NCBI GenBank assembly: GCA_021828345.1
Contig: JAJZJI010000014.1
Coordinates: 1 to 21,622 of the forward strand
From: Microcaldota archaeon
GTDB taxonomy: Archaea; Micrarchaeota; Micrarchaeia; Micrarchaeales; Micrarchaeaceae
Reading direction: 5' to 3'
DNA length: 21,622 nt
Every line of letters starts with the position of its first letter. The stretch's first letter is position 1. Positions 8,233 to 15,561 of the stretch are shown here, one piece after another. Position numbers and translations under genes: made by a program. The notes beneath the pieces were generated by a model that was given only the letters and a program-made list of their open reading frames with translations, was not told where the DNA came from and searched no databases.

Positions 8233-9528
8233 ATGGATTTAGGTGAAGGACTTAGGCATGCAATTGCAAAGCTTAAAGGGGCCACTATAATAGATGCAAA
8301 GGTCATAAAGGAATTTACAAAGGAGCTGCAAAAAGCGCTGCTTAGCTCAGATGTTGAGGTTAAATTAGTCCTTAAATTTACTAAAGAGATTGAGGAAAAG
8401 GCGCTTAACAGCAATCCACCTGCAGGCGTGCTTGCAAAAGATTATATAACAAATCTTGTTTATAATGGGCTTGTAGAATTAATGGGCAATAGTTATACAA
8501 TTGAACTAAAGCCAAAGCGCATACTCATGATGGGTTTATACGGCTCTGGAAAGACCACAAGTTCAGCAAAACTTGCAAAATATTACCAAGATAGAGGACT
8601 TAGCGCTCTGCTTATATGTTGTGATGTATCAAGACCCGCAGCATATGAGCAGCTTGAAACATTAGCAAAGAATGCTAATGTCACATTTTTCGGCATAAAA
8701 AATGAGAAGGACCCTAAAAAAATAATAAATGAGGCGCTGTTAAAATACAAGGATAGAAAAGTTATAATATGTGATACAAGCGGAAGAAGCGCGCTTGATG
8801 CAAATTTGATAAATGAACTAAAGGGCGTTGCGGAGGTTTTTAAGCCAAATGAGCGCATATTAGTTATAGGAGCGGATACGGGACAGGTTGCTGGAAGGCA
8901 GGCAGAAGAATTTAATAAAGCGGCTAGTTTATCTGGAGTAATAGTAACAAGAATGGATGGCTCTGGTAAAGGCGGAGGCGCACTAAGCGCTGCACATGCT
9001 TCTGGAGCAAAAATAATGTTTATAGGCGTAGGAGAAAAATTATCTAACATAGAGCCTTATGATTCTGGAAAATTTATAGGTAGATTGCTTGGTATTCCAG
9101 ATATACAGGATCTTGTAAATAATGTGCAACGGGCTATAGAGGAGGCGGGCATATCCGAAAGCGATATCAATACAACAGAGCTAAATTTTGATACATTTTA
9201 TAACCAGTTAAAAACCATGGGTAATATGGGCCCTCTAAAAAATGTACTTGGAATGATGGGTGCGGTCGATCTCCCAAAAGATATGATCTCACAGAGCGAA
9301 GAGAAATTGAACACATATAAGATTATAATTGCATCAATGACAAAAGAAGAGAGAAAAAATGAGAAGCTTATGCATAATCCATCACGCATTGCACGCGTGG
9401 CGCGTGGAAGCGGAAGAACTGAAAAGGACGTACATCAATTACTTTCTGACTTTAATAAAATGAAAAAAGCCTTTAATATGTTTAAAAATGATAGAGGATT
9501 TATGAAAAAATTCTCAAAATTTATGTAA
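8233..9528 (+). CDS. srp54: Signal recognition particle protein SRP54 (Ffh)
   Basis: A 431-residue SRP GTPase that binds signal sequences and 7S RNA and delivers ribosomes to the FtsY receptor. The order is N domain (about 1-90), G domain (about 95-295) and M domain (about 315-431). G1 is GLYGSGKTT (101-109). G3 is DTSGR (181-185) where DTAGR is usual. G4 is TRMD (239-242) where TKxD is usual, followed by GSGKGGGALSA. G5 is near GVGEKLSNIEPY (265-276). The RNA-binding helix SRIARVARGSG (384-394) is intact, as are the methionine-rich stretches (MGNMGPLKNVLGMMG). The length is normal for archaeal SRP54. The Ser and Arg variants in G3 and G4 are conservative. Single gene with its own promoter; no neighbour is obviously co-transcribed. 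Confidence 0.97.
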   Translation: MDLGEGLRHAIAKLKGATIIDAKVIKEFTKELQKALLSSDVEVKLVLKFTKEIEEKALNSNPPAGVLAKDYITNLVYNGLVELMGNSYTIELKPKRILMMGLYGSGKTTSSAKLAKYYQDRGLSALLICCDVSRPAAYEQLETLAKNANVTFFGIKNEKDPKKIINEALLKYKDRKVIICDTSGRSALDANLINELKGVAEVFKPNERILVIGADTGQVAGRQAEEFNKAASLSGVIVTRMDGSGKGGGALSAAHASGAKIMFIGVGEKLSNIEPYDSGKFIGRLLGIPDIQDLVNNVQRAIEEAGISESDINTTELNFDTFYNQLKTMGNMGPLKNVLGMMGAVDLPKDMISQSEEKLNTYKIIIASMTKEERKNEKLMHNPSRIARVARGSGRTEKDVHQLLSDFNKMKKAFNMFKNDRGFMKKFSKFM

Positions 9529-9574
9529 ATATAAGATGTATTTATAAGATAAAATATTATTTAATAAATAATAA

Positions 9575-9613
9575 AAAAAATAAAAAGCAAAAAGTAAAGA
9601 TCTCAATCTTTAC
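9575..9613 (-). terminator. Hairpin plus poly-T terminator of the 23-residue gene
   Basis: A perfect 8-bp stem, GTAAAGAT/ATCTTTAC (9594-9601 with 9606-9613), with a 4-nt loop. On the minus strand it is followed at once by TTTTT, G, C, TTTTT, A and a run of eight T. It begins 1 nt after the stop codon of the small basic gene. The T-tract lies only on the minus-strand side, so it terminates that gene and not SRP54. This is bacterial-looking intrinsic-terminator architecture. Confidence 0.75.
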
Positions 9614-9614
9614 A

Positions 9615-9686
9615 TTACCTCTTCTTTCTCTTAGAGCCCGCCTTTGAAGCGCTGCGCTTTGCGGTCTTCTTTGTTGCTTTCTTCAT
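9615..9686 (-). CDS. Very small, highly basic protein (23 residues)
   Basis: An ATG-TAA frame of 23 codons: it starts MKKATKKTAKRSASK and ends GSKRKKR. Twelve of 23 residues are Lys or Arg, and the rest are mostly Ala, Ser and Thr, resembling the tails of histone H1-like or ribosomal proteins. Evidence that it is a real gene: GTGAC sits 5 nt upstream of the ATG, matching the GTGA motifs before other starts here. A TATA-like box (about 9722-9734) predicts a short leader. The frame is much richer in G+C than the A+T-rich flanks. A perfect hairpin-T terminator follows the stop by 1 nt. A role in binding nucleic acid is likely from composition alone; no family is recognised. It is not similar to ribosomal protein eL41 beyond being short and basic. 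Confidence 0.65.
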   Translation of the reverse strand: MKKATKKTAKRSASKAGSKRKKR

Positions 9687-9721
9687 TTAGGTCACTTTTA
9701 TTAATGTTAAGTTACTACCAA

Positions 9722-9734
9722 CATATTTAATATT
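9722..9734 (-). promoter_or_regulatory. TATA-like box of the 23-residue gene
   Basis: The minus strand reads AATATTAAATATG. The predicted start near 9703 leaves a leader of about 17 nt containing GTGAC before the ATG at 9686. Confidence 0.4.
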
Positions 9735-9796
9735 TTTCAATTTTATAGATAGAATAGAAGCACAGTAAAGCCAAATAGGTAATAAATTTTATTTGA

Positions 9797-9813
9797 GTAT
9801 AAATTTATATATA
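9797..9813 (+). promoter_or_regulatory. TATA box of the DRG-like GTPase gene
   Basis: Overlapping candidates GTATAAATT and TTTATATATA end about 17-25 nt before the ATG at 9830, consistent with a leaderless transcript. Confidence 0.5.
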
Positions 9814-9829
9814 AAAGTAAAAGATTTTT

Positions 9830-10930
9830 ATGGAAAACCCAAACATAATAGAGGAGAATCTTGGGCGGATGGAAGAGGAATATGCCAAAACCAAGCATAA
9901 TAAAGCAACAAATAAGGCTTTAGGCATATTAAGGGCAAAGATAGCCAAGGCAAAAAAAGATATAATAGAGGCAGGAAAGGGTAAAAAAGGCAGTGGATTT
10001 TTTGTAAAAAAGATAGGTGATGCAACAGTAGCTCTTGTGGGATTCCCAAGCGCTGGAAAATCTTCCCTTTTAAATAGAATTGCTAATGCAAAATCAAAGG
10101 TTGCAGCGTATGCATTCACAACTACAACCATCGTTCCCGGCATGATGCTCTATAAAGATGCACATATACAGATCTTTGATCTTCCAGGTATAATTGAAAA
10201 TGCCCATGCTGGCATTGGAGGAGGTAAAACAGTACTTGCCGCAGCCAAAAGCGCAGAGCTTATGCTATTTGTAATAGATGCAAAAATACCAGAACAGATG
10301 GATATAGTCATGGATGAATTATTCAAATTAAACATATTTATAAATAAAAAAAGGCCTGACGTGCAGATATTAGAGACAAAAATCCCTGGTATAAAAATAG
10401 AGATAAATAAATCGGGAATTGATGACAAATCAATCGCAGCAATATTGGAGGGTTTTGGAATACATAACTGCTCTGTGAGAATAAGAAGCATTGTAAATGA
10501 GGATGAGATGATAGCCATAATTTCAAAGAAAGCAGCATATATGCCTGCGATTGTTGCGTTAAACAAAATAGATATTGTCAAAAACTATGCAACTATTGCT
10601 GATAATATATCAAAAAAATATAACATTGCCGTAGTACCAATAAGTGTAATTGATAATAAAAACATAGATGTTCTGCTTAAATCCATTTATGATAATTTAG
10701 GCATAATGACAATTTATATGAGGCCTAGAATAGAATCTGAAAAAAGAGAGCCCATGATACTAAAAACAGGATCTACTGTAGGCATTGCAGCAAAAAAGAT
10801 ACATACACAAATATTAGATCAATTCAAATGTGCATATATAGATGGCCCTAGTGCAAAATTTAGCAATCAGCGCGTTGGGATAACACATATATTAAAGGAT
10901 GGAGATGTAGTAACATTCATAAATGATTGA
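9830..10930 (+). CDS. DRG-family (OBG superfamily) GTPase with TGS domain
   Basis: A 366-residue GTPase of the developmentally regulated GTP-binding protein (Rbg/DRG) type. This family is universal in archaea and eukaryotes and is thought to act with ribosomes. In order: a helical, basic N terminus (1-60); G1 GFPSAGKS (71-78); G2 TTTT (97-100); G3 DLPG (117-120) followed by GIGGGK; the DRG-specific insert between G3 and G4 (about 150-235); G4 NKID (245-248); and a C-terminal TGS domain (about 294-366, ending DGDVVTFIND). The length equals archaeal DRG proteins. It has its own promoter and an apparently leaderless start. A 44-nt gap separates it from the next gene on the same strand. Confidence 0.94.
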   Translation: MENPNIIEENLGRMEEEYAKTKHNKATNKALGILRAKIAKAKKDIIEAGKGKKGSGFFVKKIGDATVALVGFPSAGKSSLLNRIANAKSKVAAYAFTTTTIVPGMMLYKDAHIQIFDLPGIIENAHAGIGGGKTVLAAAKSAELMLFVIDAKIPEQMDIVMDELFKLNIFINKKRPDVQILETKIPGIKIEINKSGIDDKSIAAILEGFGIHNCSVRIRSIVNEDEMIAIISKKAAYMPAIVALNKIDIVKNYATIADNISKKYNIAVVPISVIDNKNIDVLLKSIYDNLGIMTIYMRPRIESEKREPMILKTGSTVGIAAKKIHTQILDQFKCAYIDGPSAKFSNQRVGITHILKDGDVVTFIND

Positions 10931-10974
10931 ATATTTATAGTATACATTAAGATATATTATATGAAGTTGATTTT

Positions 10975-11448
10975 ATGGCGATAAAATATTGGGAATTTGA
11001 GGATGCGCCGCTAAAAGAGAAGCTAAAAGAACCTAATGTTAAAACAATAGCAAATATATTCTTTGAAAATGAGACAGAGTCCTATAGATTTGCGCTTCTA
11101 CTTTTGGAAGCAAAGAAAAAAGACGGCATAAAACTAAAAGATGTGCCTAGTGCCATACCGATAGCAACGGCAAAACGTTATCTTGATTTTGGAGTTCAAA
11201 TAGGCATATTAAAACATGAAAATAATATATATTCATTAACGGACCGTTTTACAAAACCGCTTAGAAACATTGCACTATACATAAAAGAGTGGATGGATTC
11301 TAAAACTGAGGAGGATATAACACTTGAATTCTCTGGTGCAAGAACATCAAAACAGGAGAAGCGCGGTGGTAGAAAAACATTAAACAAAAAAAATGATGAT
11401 GAAGTATTACAGGAGAATAGCGATAAATCAAGTGAGAATGGCCAATGA
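10975..11448 (+). CDS. Winged-helix-like protein of unknown function
   Basis: A 157-residue soluble protein. Residues about 20-105 have the pattern of a winged helix: helices around NIFFENETESYRFALLLLEAK, a second and third helix around LKDVPSAIPIATAKRYLDFGVQIG, then a short wing (LKHENNIYSLTDRF). A final helix (LRNIALYIKEWM) could be a dimerisation element. The tail (115-157) is low-complexity, charged and probably disordered. I do not recognise a named family; a DNA-binding regulator is the best guess from shape only. A TATA-like box at about 10934-10942 lies upstream. The 3' end overlaps the start of the DUF192 gene by 11 nt, so the two are probably co-transcribed. Confidence 0.6.
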   Translation: MAIKYWEFEDAPLKEKLKEPNVKTIANIFFENETESYRFALLLLEAKKKDGIKLKDVPSAIPIATAKRYLDFGVQIGILKHENNIYSLTDRFTKPLRNIALYIKEWMDSKTEEDITLEFSGARTSKQEKRGGRKTLNKKNDDEVLQENSDKSSENGQ

Positions 11449-11956
11449 TAATATGCATTATTTAAAAATTATATGTGTGGCAATTCTCATTGCTCTAATT
11501 TTTTTATCGGTTATATATGTATCTACTATATATTTTGGCGCAACGCAAATTTCGCATCAAAACTCCGTACGCTCATTCACAATAAATAATAAAACGTATA
11601 ACTTTACAAGATACGCATACAATCTTAGCGAATGGGAGCACGGACTAATGAATAGTACAATAAATAATAAAACATTCATGCTATTTGAATTCAATAAAAG
11701 TAGTATATGGAACTTTTGGATGTATAATACATATACGAATTTGGATATTATATGGATAAATGCAAGCCAAAATATTAGCAATAATACGTATGGAAAAATA
11801 GTTTATATTGTCAAAAATGCGAGTGCATGTATAAACAGCACGCAATGCCCTATATACACTCCTACAAATAATTCAAATTATGTGATAGAAACAAAATTTA
11901 AATTCTTGGATAATAACAATGTTATAATCGGCCAAAAAATAAAATTTAACCGCTAA
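11438..11956 (+). CDS. Membrane-anchored extracellular DUF192 family protein
   Basis: A 172-residue protein with an N-terminal membrane segment (about 9-33) and an outside domain with the DUF192 signature: W66-E-H-G-L-M71, FMLFEF (80-85), FWMYNT (93-98), NLDIIWI (101-107) and a late VIETKFKF (149-156). DUF192 is widespread in bacteria and archaea with unknown biochemical role. The outside part carries 12 N-X-S/T sequons, suggesting heavy N-glycosylation. I chose the ATG at 11438, preceded by GTGAG. Longer in-frame starts (from 11393) would add a charged stretch translated over the upstream gene; an ATG at 11453 is also possible. Overlaps the winged-helix gene and ends 11 nt before a convergent gene. 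Confidence 0.78.
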   Translation: MANDNMHYLKIICVAILIALIFLSVIYVSTIYFGATQISHQNSVRSFTINNKTYNFTRYAYNLSEWEHGLMNSTINNKTFMLFEFNKSSIWNFWMYNTYTNLDIIWINASQNISNNTYGKIVYIVKNASACINSTQCPIYTPTNNSNYVIETKFKFLDNNNVIIGQKIKFNR

Positions 11957-11967
11957 TACAATAAAAA

Positions 11968-12627
11968 TTATATGAAACTGAAAGGTTTAGATAAATTTAT
12001 CAGTTTTATATGAAATGCGGAGGGATCATTAATATTATCGACCATTTCTATACGATCGCTCTTTTGATTATAACGTATGAAACCATTTATATCCCCATCG
12101 TATTCTGAATAGAATATTGAGGATATCTTCTGATCGGGAAATAAATTAAATGCTGCAAGATATCTTTGCCCATCTTTTTTAAATGTATATATTGGTTCAA
12201 CATACTCCTGTGCTGTTGATTTTAGTATTAGCATGCGTATTAGGCTCCTATGCCCGTCCATCTCAACCTTACGTATTTTATTTGAGCTTTTATTACTTTG
12301 TGAAAAAGGAGGTGCCTTTAATGGTATTATCTCTATTCTATATTTGTTTATTTCAAGCGCATCGCCATTTGCAATACTCATCTTATTTTCCGATGCGTAC
12401 GGATTGTATAATATATAATCTGGTATCTTTTCTGTATCATAGTAATAGATTATAAACATATTTTTATCACGCTCACCTAAAACTATAAGTCTATACTTTT
12501 TTTGGATTTTATATGAGTAAATAGGAAAAGAGACGTGATTAAACTGGCACGCAAGCTTTAGTATATCCTCGTATGAATCAACATTTATGAATTCAACTTT
12601 ATTCTCTATATCTACATTATTTGGCAT
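11968..12627 (-). CDS. Hypothetical protein, unrecognised
   Basis: A 219-residue soluble protein with no signal peptide or membrane helix and no motif I recognise. It is rich in Tyr, Ile, Lys and Asp, with alternating hydrophobic stretches (YRLIVLGERDKNMFIIYYY, about 45-63; YLAAFNLFPDQKISSIFY, about 158-175) suggesting mixed alpha/beta or mostly beta structure. The start is well supported by GTGATT 4 nt upstream of the ATG. It begins 25 nt after the secreted beta-sandwich gene on the same strand, so it may share that transcript. The central KIRKVEMDGHRSLIRMLIL segment is the most conserved-looking part. Function unknown. Confidence 0.6.
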   Translation of the reverse strand: MPNNVDIENKVEFINVDSYEDILKLACQFNHVSFPIYSYKIQKKYRLIVLGERDKNMFIIYYYDTEKIPDYILYNPYASENKMSIANGDALEINKYRIEIIPLKAPPFSQSNKSSNKIRKVEMDGHRSLIRMLILKSTAQEYVEPIYTFKKDGQRYLAAFNLFPDQKISSIFYSEYDGDINGFIRYNQKSDRIEMVDNINDPSAFHIKLINLSKPFSFI

Positions 12628-12652
12628 ATAATCACGAAATCAAATTAAAATA

Positions 12653-13486
12653 TTAGGCCATACGAGCAAGGACATTTATCAAATACATTATGGCGTATAT
12701 AGGCTCATATATTATTGGAAAGCCTATGCTTCCATCTCCTATCGCCTGATAATCATTTGGTACCGATGCTATTATAGTAAGATTAACATTATGATGTGCC
12801 AAAACTAATGGGCTTGATGATGATACAACAGAGACATTTGCCACATATGCTCCAGGTTCATTCTCGTATAGAGGATATACAAATGTCTTTATATTCTGAT
12901 GCAATGCAATGACCTGCTCGGTCCTATTCCATACAGGAAGCTTTGATGCGGATATATAAAAGGGGCTATCTGAAACACCAGTATTATTTATGGTAACGTA
13001 TATGTCAGCCGGCTCACCAGGACCTGTAGATATACTAGTTGGGTATACATTCAAAGTGAATACATCTGGTGTAACATTAATATATGCGGTAAATGTCACA
13101 TTTCCTAATTTAGAATAATTGCCAAGATTCTGCGCAATTACATTGAATGCATATTCTGATGTACTTGCATTTGCCGCAGGTGTTATTTCGACTGATAAAT
13201 ATTGCGTATTTAAAGAGGAATTTGTAACAATCCAACCTTTTGGTATATGAGTCACATTCAGCTCATTCCAACCTCGAACTATTGTGGTTCCGCTACTATT
13301 TTGTGTTGCTGACAGTGCCGTTATATAAAATGGCTGACCCGGACCAACTCTACCCAAATAAATACTGCCATTGTTGTTTATTGTAGCATTATATGGCTCT
13401 ATTATCTTTACAGATGCAGCACTAACAAACGAAATGGCTCCAGTAAATAAGAGCGCGAACAATAGCAATTTGTATATTTTTAACAT
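12653..13486 (-). CDS. Secreted beta-sandwich protein with C-terminal anchor
   Basis: A 277-residue exported protein. A classical signal peptide (1-23, cut after VSA) is followed by two apparent Ig-like/NEW3-CARDB-type beta domains (about 25-135 and 140-240). The second contains GPGEPADIYVTINNTGVSDS, a pattern common in archaeal surface adhesion-like domains. The C terminus (about 250-277) is hydrophobic (FPIIYEPIYAIMYLINVLA) and probably a membrane anchor. There are 13 N-X-S/T sequons, consistent with a glycosylated surface protein. A TATA box at 13508-13520 puts the transcription start at the ATG, and the upstream pilin gene ends in its own terminator, so this gene starts a new transcript that may continue into the 219-residue gene. 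Confidence 0.7.
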   Translation of the reverse strand: MLKIYKLLLFALLFTGAISFVSAASVKIIEPYNATINNNGSIYLGRVGPGQPFYITALSATQNSSGTTIVRGWNELNVTHIPKGWIVTNSSLNTQYLSVEITPAANASTSEYAFNVIAQNLGNYSKLGNVTFTAYINVTPDVFTLNVYPTSISTGPGEPADIYVTINNTGVSDSPFYISASKLPVWNRTEQVIALHQNIKTFVYPLYENEPGAYVANVSVVSSSSPLVLAHHNVNLTIIASVPNDYQAIGDGSIGFPIIYEPIYAIMYLINVLARMA

Positions 13487-13507
13487 GAAACCATTAGTCT
13501 ATTTATT

Positions 13508-13520
13508 CAATATATAATTA
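13508..13520 (-). promoter_or_regulatory. TATA box of the secreted beta-sandwich gene
   Basis: The minus strand reads TAATTATATATTG. Its centre is about 27 nt upstream of the ATG at 13486, predicting leaderless or near-leaderless transcription. Confidence 0.5.
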
Positions 13521-13554
13521 AAAAGGTATCCTTAGAGATCTTATAACGCTAAGG
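13521..13554 (-). terminator. Hairpin terminator after the pilin-like gene
   Basis: The minus strand has CCTTAG (13554-13549), a 13-nt loop, CTAAGG (13535-13530), then ATACC and five T. It begins 5 nt beyond the pilin stop codon. A 6-bp stem with a wide loop is modest, but position and T-tract fit. Confidence 0.45.
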
Positions 13555-13559
13555 TAAGT

Positions 13560-14129
13560 CTAAGTATACTTAGTAGTAAACTCTATTACTCTAGTAACTT
13601 GATGTTCTGTGCTCGGAAGTCCAGAAGAGGTATAATTTAACCACACATAGCCCACAAATGGACCTCCTAGTTGCGAGCTAGCAATACCCTGTGAATTATA
13701 ACAATTTAACCTTAAAGTAAATATATTTCCACTATAAGCGGTTATGCCATTTAGCATCGAGCTATCAGGATAGTATACAGGAGCAACTTTATCACTTAGA
13801 ATATGTATATTTCCATATTGTGGTGCATTTGTAGTGGTATTTATATTTGTGGAGCATGCGGCTGCGGTAATATTAAGAGTTGTACTAGTATCCTGTGAAA
13901 GTATCGTATATAATGTACCATTGGAAAAGACAGCATATGACTCACATCCAAATCCAACATTAGGTGTGCATTGTGATATCTGCAGATTAGGATTGAATAT
14001 GCCAAGCTCAAATACAATGTATAGAGCAAGTGTTATTATCAGTATTCCTACCCCATACGACATTATAAAGTCTAATGCTGCCTGCGCCCTCATTGGTGTT
14101 TTCTTAGTATTAAAGCTATTGCTCCGCAT
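13560..14129 (-). CDS. Type IV pilin-like protein with class III signal peptide
   Basis: A 189-residue protein with an archaeal prepilin-type N terminus: basic leader, then RAQAALDFIMSYGVGILIITLAL (14-36). Cleavage would be before Gln16, with Asp20 at the +5 position where Glu is usual, and a hydrophobic helix that packs into the filament core. The rest (45-189) is a Ser/Thr/Asn-rich extracellular domain with five cysteines and four N-X-S/T sequons. I chose the ATG at 14129, overlapping the end of the response regulator gene by 14 nt; an in-frame TTG lies at 14138. The overlap implies co-transcription and coupled translation with the regulator, so surface filament production may be under its control. 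No pilus ATPase or platform gene is in the window. Confidence 0.78.
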   Translation of the reverse strand: MRSNSFNTKKTPMRAQAALDFIMSYGVGILIITLALYIVFELGIFNPNLQISQCTPNVGFGCESYAVFSNGTLYTILSQDTSTTLNITAAACSTNINTTTNAPQYGNIHILSDKVAPVYYPDSSMLNGITAYSGNIFTLRLNCYNSQGIASSQLGGPFVGYVWLNYTSSGLPSTEHQVTRVIEFTTKYT

Positions 14130-15315
14130 CCTTACCAACCCTCAATTTAACATTATTATTCTCTCTTGTTATTACTATATCAAGATTTCCAGATCCGCCA
14201 AGCATCTTGTAGAGTTCATCATATGTATATGAAGTTATATCTCCGCTTTGCGATGCGCTCTTTTCTTTAAGTACCTCTTCACGCTTTGCGATTCTCTCTT
14301 TCTTATCAGATTCTATAAATGATATAAATAATTTTGGAGGTTCCTCCTTTCCAAATAATTCTGGAAGATCTAAACTCACAGGCTTATATCCCTGGTCTTG
14401 AAGTATAAATGGGAATACATTATCGAACTCCGTTCTTATCTCCTGCACGGTATTTGAAACAATATCCTTTTTGCCCGCTATCACAAATTGCGTGCTGTTT
14501 AAAAATCCTACAAAAAGCTCATTATTATACTTCTTTAATATATCCTGTAATAGTTGTGATACAAGTCTTAGTATAACCATTGCTGATTTTTCCCCAAATC
14601 TTTTTGCATACGTGCTTATATTATCAACTTTTAAAGTACCTAATATATACTCTGATTCCTCTTTTATAGAGCGTTCAAGTTCTAATGAAAGCCTCTCCTC
14701 TCCAGGCAGATCGATTAGTGGGTCGAATCTTTTGCCCTTCTTTCTTAAAAATATATTTACAAGCGCGCTGAGCTCCTTTGGCTCAAAAGGCTTTTTAATA
14801 TAATAATCAGCACCATATTTAATGCCCTTAAACCTATTGCTTGTTGGATCCATTGCGCTTACTAGTATTACTATTATGTTGTTAGTGCTTTTATCGGTCT
14901 TTATTGTTTGGCATATATCTAACCCGTCCTTATTTGGTAGCATGAGATCAAGCACCACAAGATCCGGTTTTTCAGTTCTAATAAAACTTATTGCTTTCCC
15001 GCCATCGTAGATCTGATTTATCTCATAATCCTTACCTATTGATATTGCCATAAGCTTGTTTATATTTTTATCATCCTCCACTATAAGCACTTTTCTAAAG
15101 GGCTCCTTCTCAAGCACATAGTATGTTAATATGCCACCATTGGCCCTTGACGCTATTGCATTCTCGCGCTCTAGCATTTCAAGCGTTGATTTAAGTTCTA
15201 TTTTACCTATACCTCTGCTAAAATATATATCAGTCAAATCGTTAAATGATATCTGCTGCTTATCACTTATAGTTGATAGAAGCTCCGTTTTAAGGTCATT
15301 GCCATTCTGAACCAT
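14116..15315 (-). CDS. Response regulator: winged helix, receiver, degenerate GGDEF
   Basis: A 399-residue multidomain regulator. Residues 1-70 look like a winged helix (LTDIYFSRGIGKIELKSTLE..., wing GGILTYYVL). Residues 73-190 are a receiver domain with the acidic pair Asp81/Asp82, phospho-acceptor Asp123 (VVLDLMLPNKDG), Ser153 and Lys175 (KKPF), all present, so phosphorylation is expected. Residues 198-300 fit the GGDEF fold as found behind bacterial receivers (DPLIDLPGEERLSLELER; FGEKSAMVILRLVSQLL; ELFVGFLNSTQFVIAG), but the active GGDEF loop is NSTQF (273-277), so cyclic-di-GMP synthesis is not expected. Residues 335-399 are charged and variable. The ATG follows GGTGA by 4 nt. The gene overlaps the pilin-like gene. 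No partner kinase is in the window. Confidence 0.83.
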   Translation of the reverse strand: MVQNGNDLKTELLSTISDKQQISFNDLTDIYFSRGIGKIELKSTLEMLERENAIASRANGGILTYYVLEKEPFRKVLIVEDDKNINKLMAISIGKDYEINQIYDGGKAISFIRTEKPDLVVLDLMLPNKDGLDICQTIKTDKSTNNIIVILVSAMDPTSNRFKGIKYGADYYIKKPFEPKELSALVNIFLRKKGKRFDPLIDLPGEERLSLELERSIKEESEYILGTLKVDNISTYAKRFGEKSAMVILRLVSQLLQDILKKYNNELFVGFLNSTQFVIAGKKDIVSNTVQEIRTEFDNVFPFILQDQGYKPVSLDLPELFGKEEPPKLFISFIESDKKERIAKREEVLKEKSASQSGDITSYTYDELYKMLGGSGNLDIVITRENNNVKLRVGKDAEQ

Positions 15316-15346
15316 TTAGTCACCAAAGATAAAGATACAAAAAGAA

Positions 15347-15356
15347 TTATTATAAC
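15347..15356 (-). promoter_or_regulatory. TATA box of the response regulator-pilin operon
   Basis: The minus strand reads GTTATAATAA. The predicted start near 15325 leaves a leader of about 10 nt that just contains the GGTGA (15324-15320) before the ATG at 15315. Confidence 0.5.
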
Positions 15357-15369
15357 TTTTGCAATATGC

Positions 15370-15425
15370 TATGGTAATGTACTGCTAAACTGTGGTGTTT
15401 CTAGTAAAGTTACAATACGCATTTA
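15370..15425 (-). pseudogene. Orphan 3' tail of a surface-protein gene (left direct repeat)
   Basis: This 56-bp stretch matches 18663-18718 at 52 of 56 positions in the same orientation. In the right copy it is the last 13 codons plus stop of the surface-protein gene ending at 18678. Read in the same frame here it gives LNAYCNFTRNTTV and a TAG, with one synonymous and one Gly-to-Arg change. Upstream of it on the minus strand the similarity to that gene stops abruptly, so it is a severed gene end. It marks the left boundary of the glycan cassette. Confidence 0.75.
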
Positions 15426-15561
15426 AACGTATTATAAATGCAAAATGGTAGAAACATTGTATGCAACGTCTCTTAGTGGATGTGCAAAGGTTTAAAGATT
15501 TTCAAATCCCTCAGAATACGATTTAAACAGTCATATTAATGTATATTGTAAGTGAAGTAAC
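15426..15561. other. Non-coding stretch between left repeat and GT2 gene
   Basis: No open frame of note. It holds the likely promoter region of the GT2 gene (A+T-rich, with GATTTAAAC near 15519 and GTATATTG near 15542) and GTGA 6 nt before its ATG. No tRNA or clear structured RNA was seen. Confidence 0.4.

Noticed and set aside
12183..12455. Plus-strand 90-codon frame inside the 219-residue gene
   Set aside because: Antisense shadow of the minus-strand gene, with no start signal and hydrophobic composition typical of reversed codons.
13834..14232. 132-codon plus-strand frame over the pilin and regulator junction
   Set aside because: Antisense to two well-supported genes, and its product has no recognisable feature.
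15316..15561. tRNA or integrase attachment site at the left repeat
   Set aside because: No cloverleaf or tRNA-like 3' end could be found; the repeat is explained by the duplicated protein-gene end.
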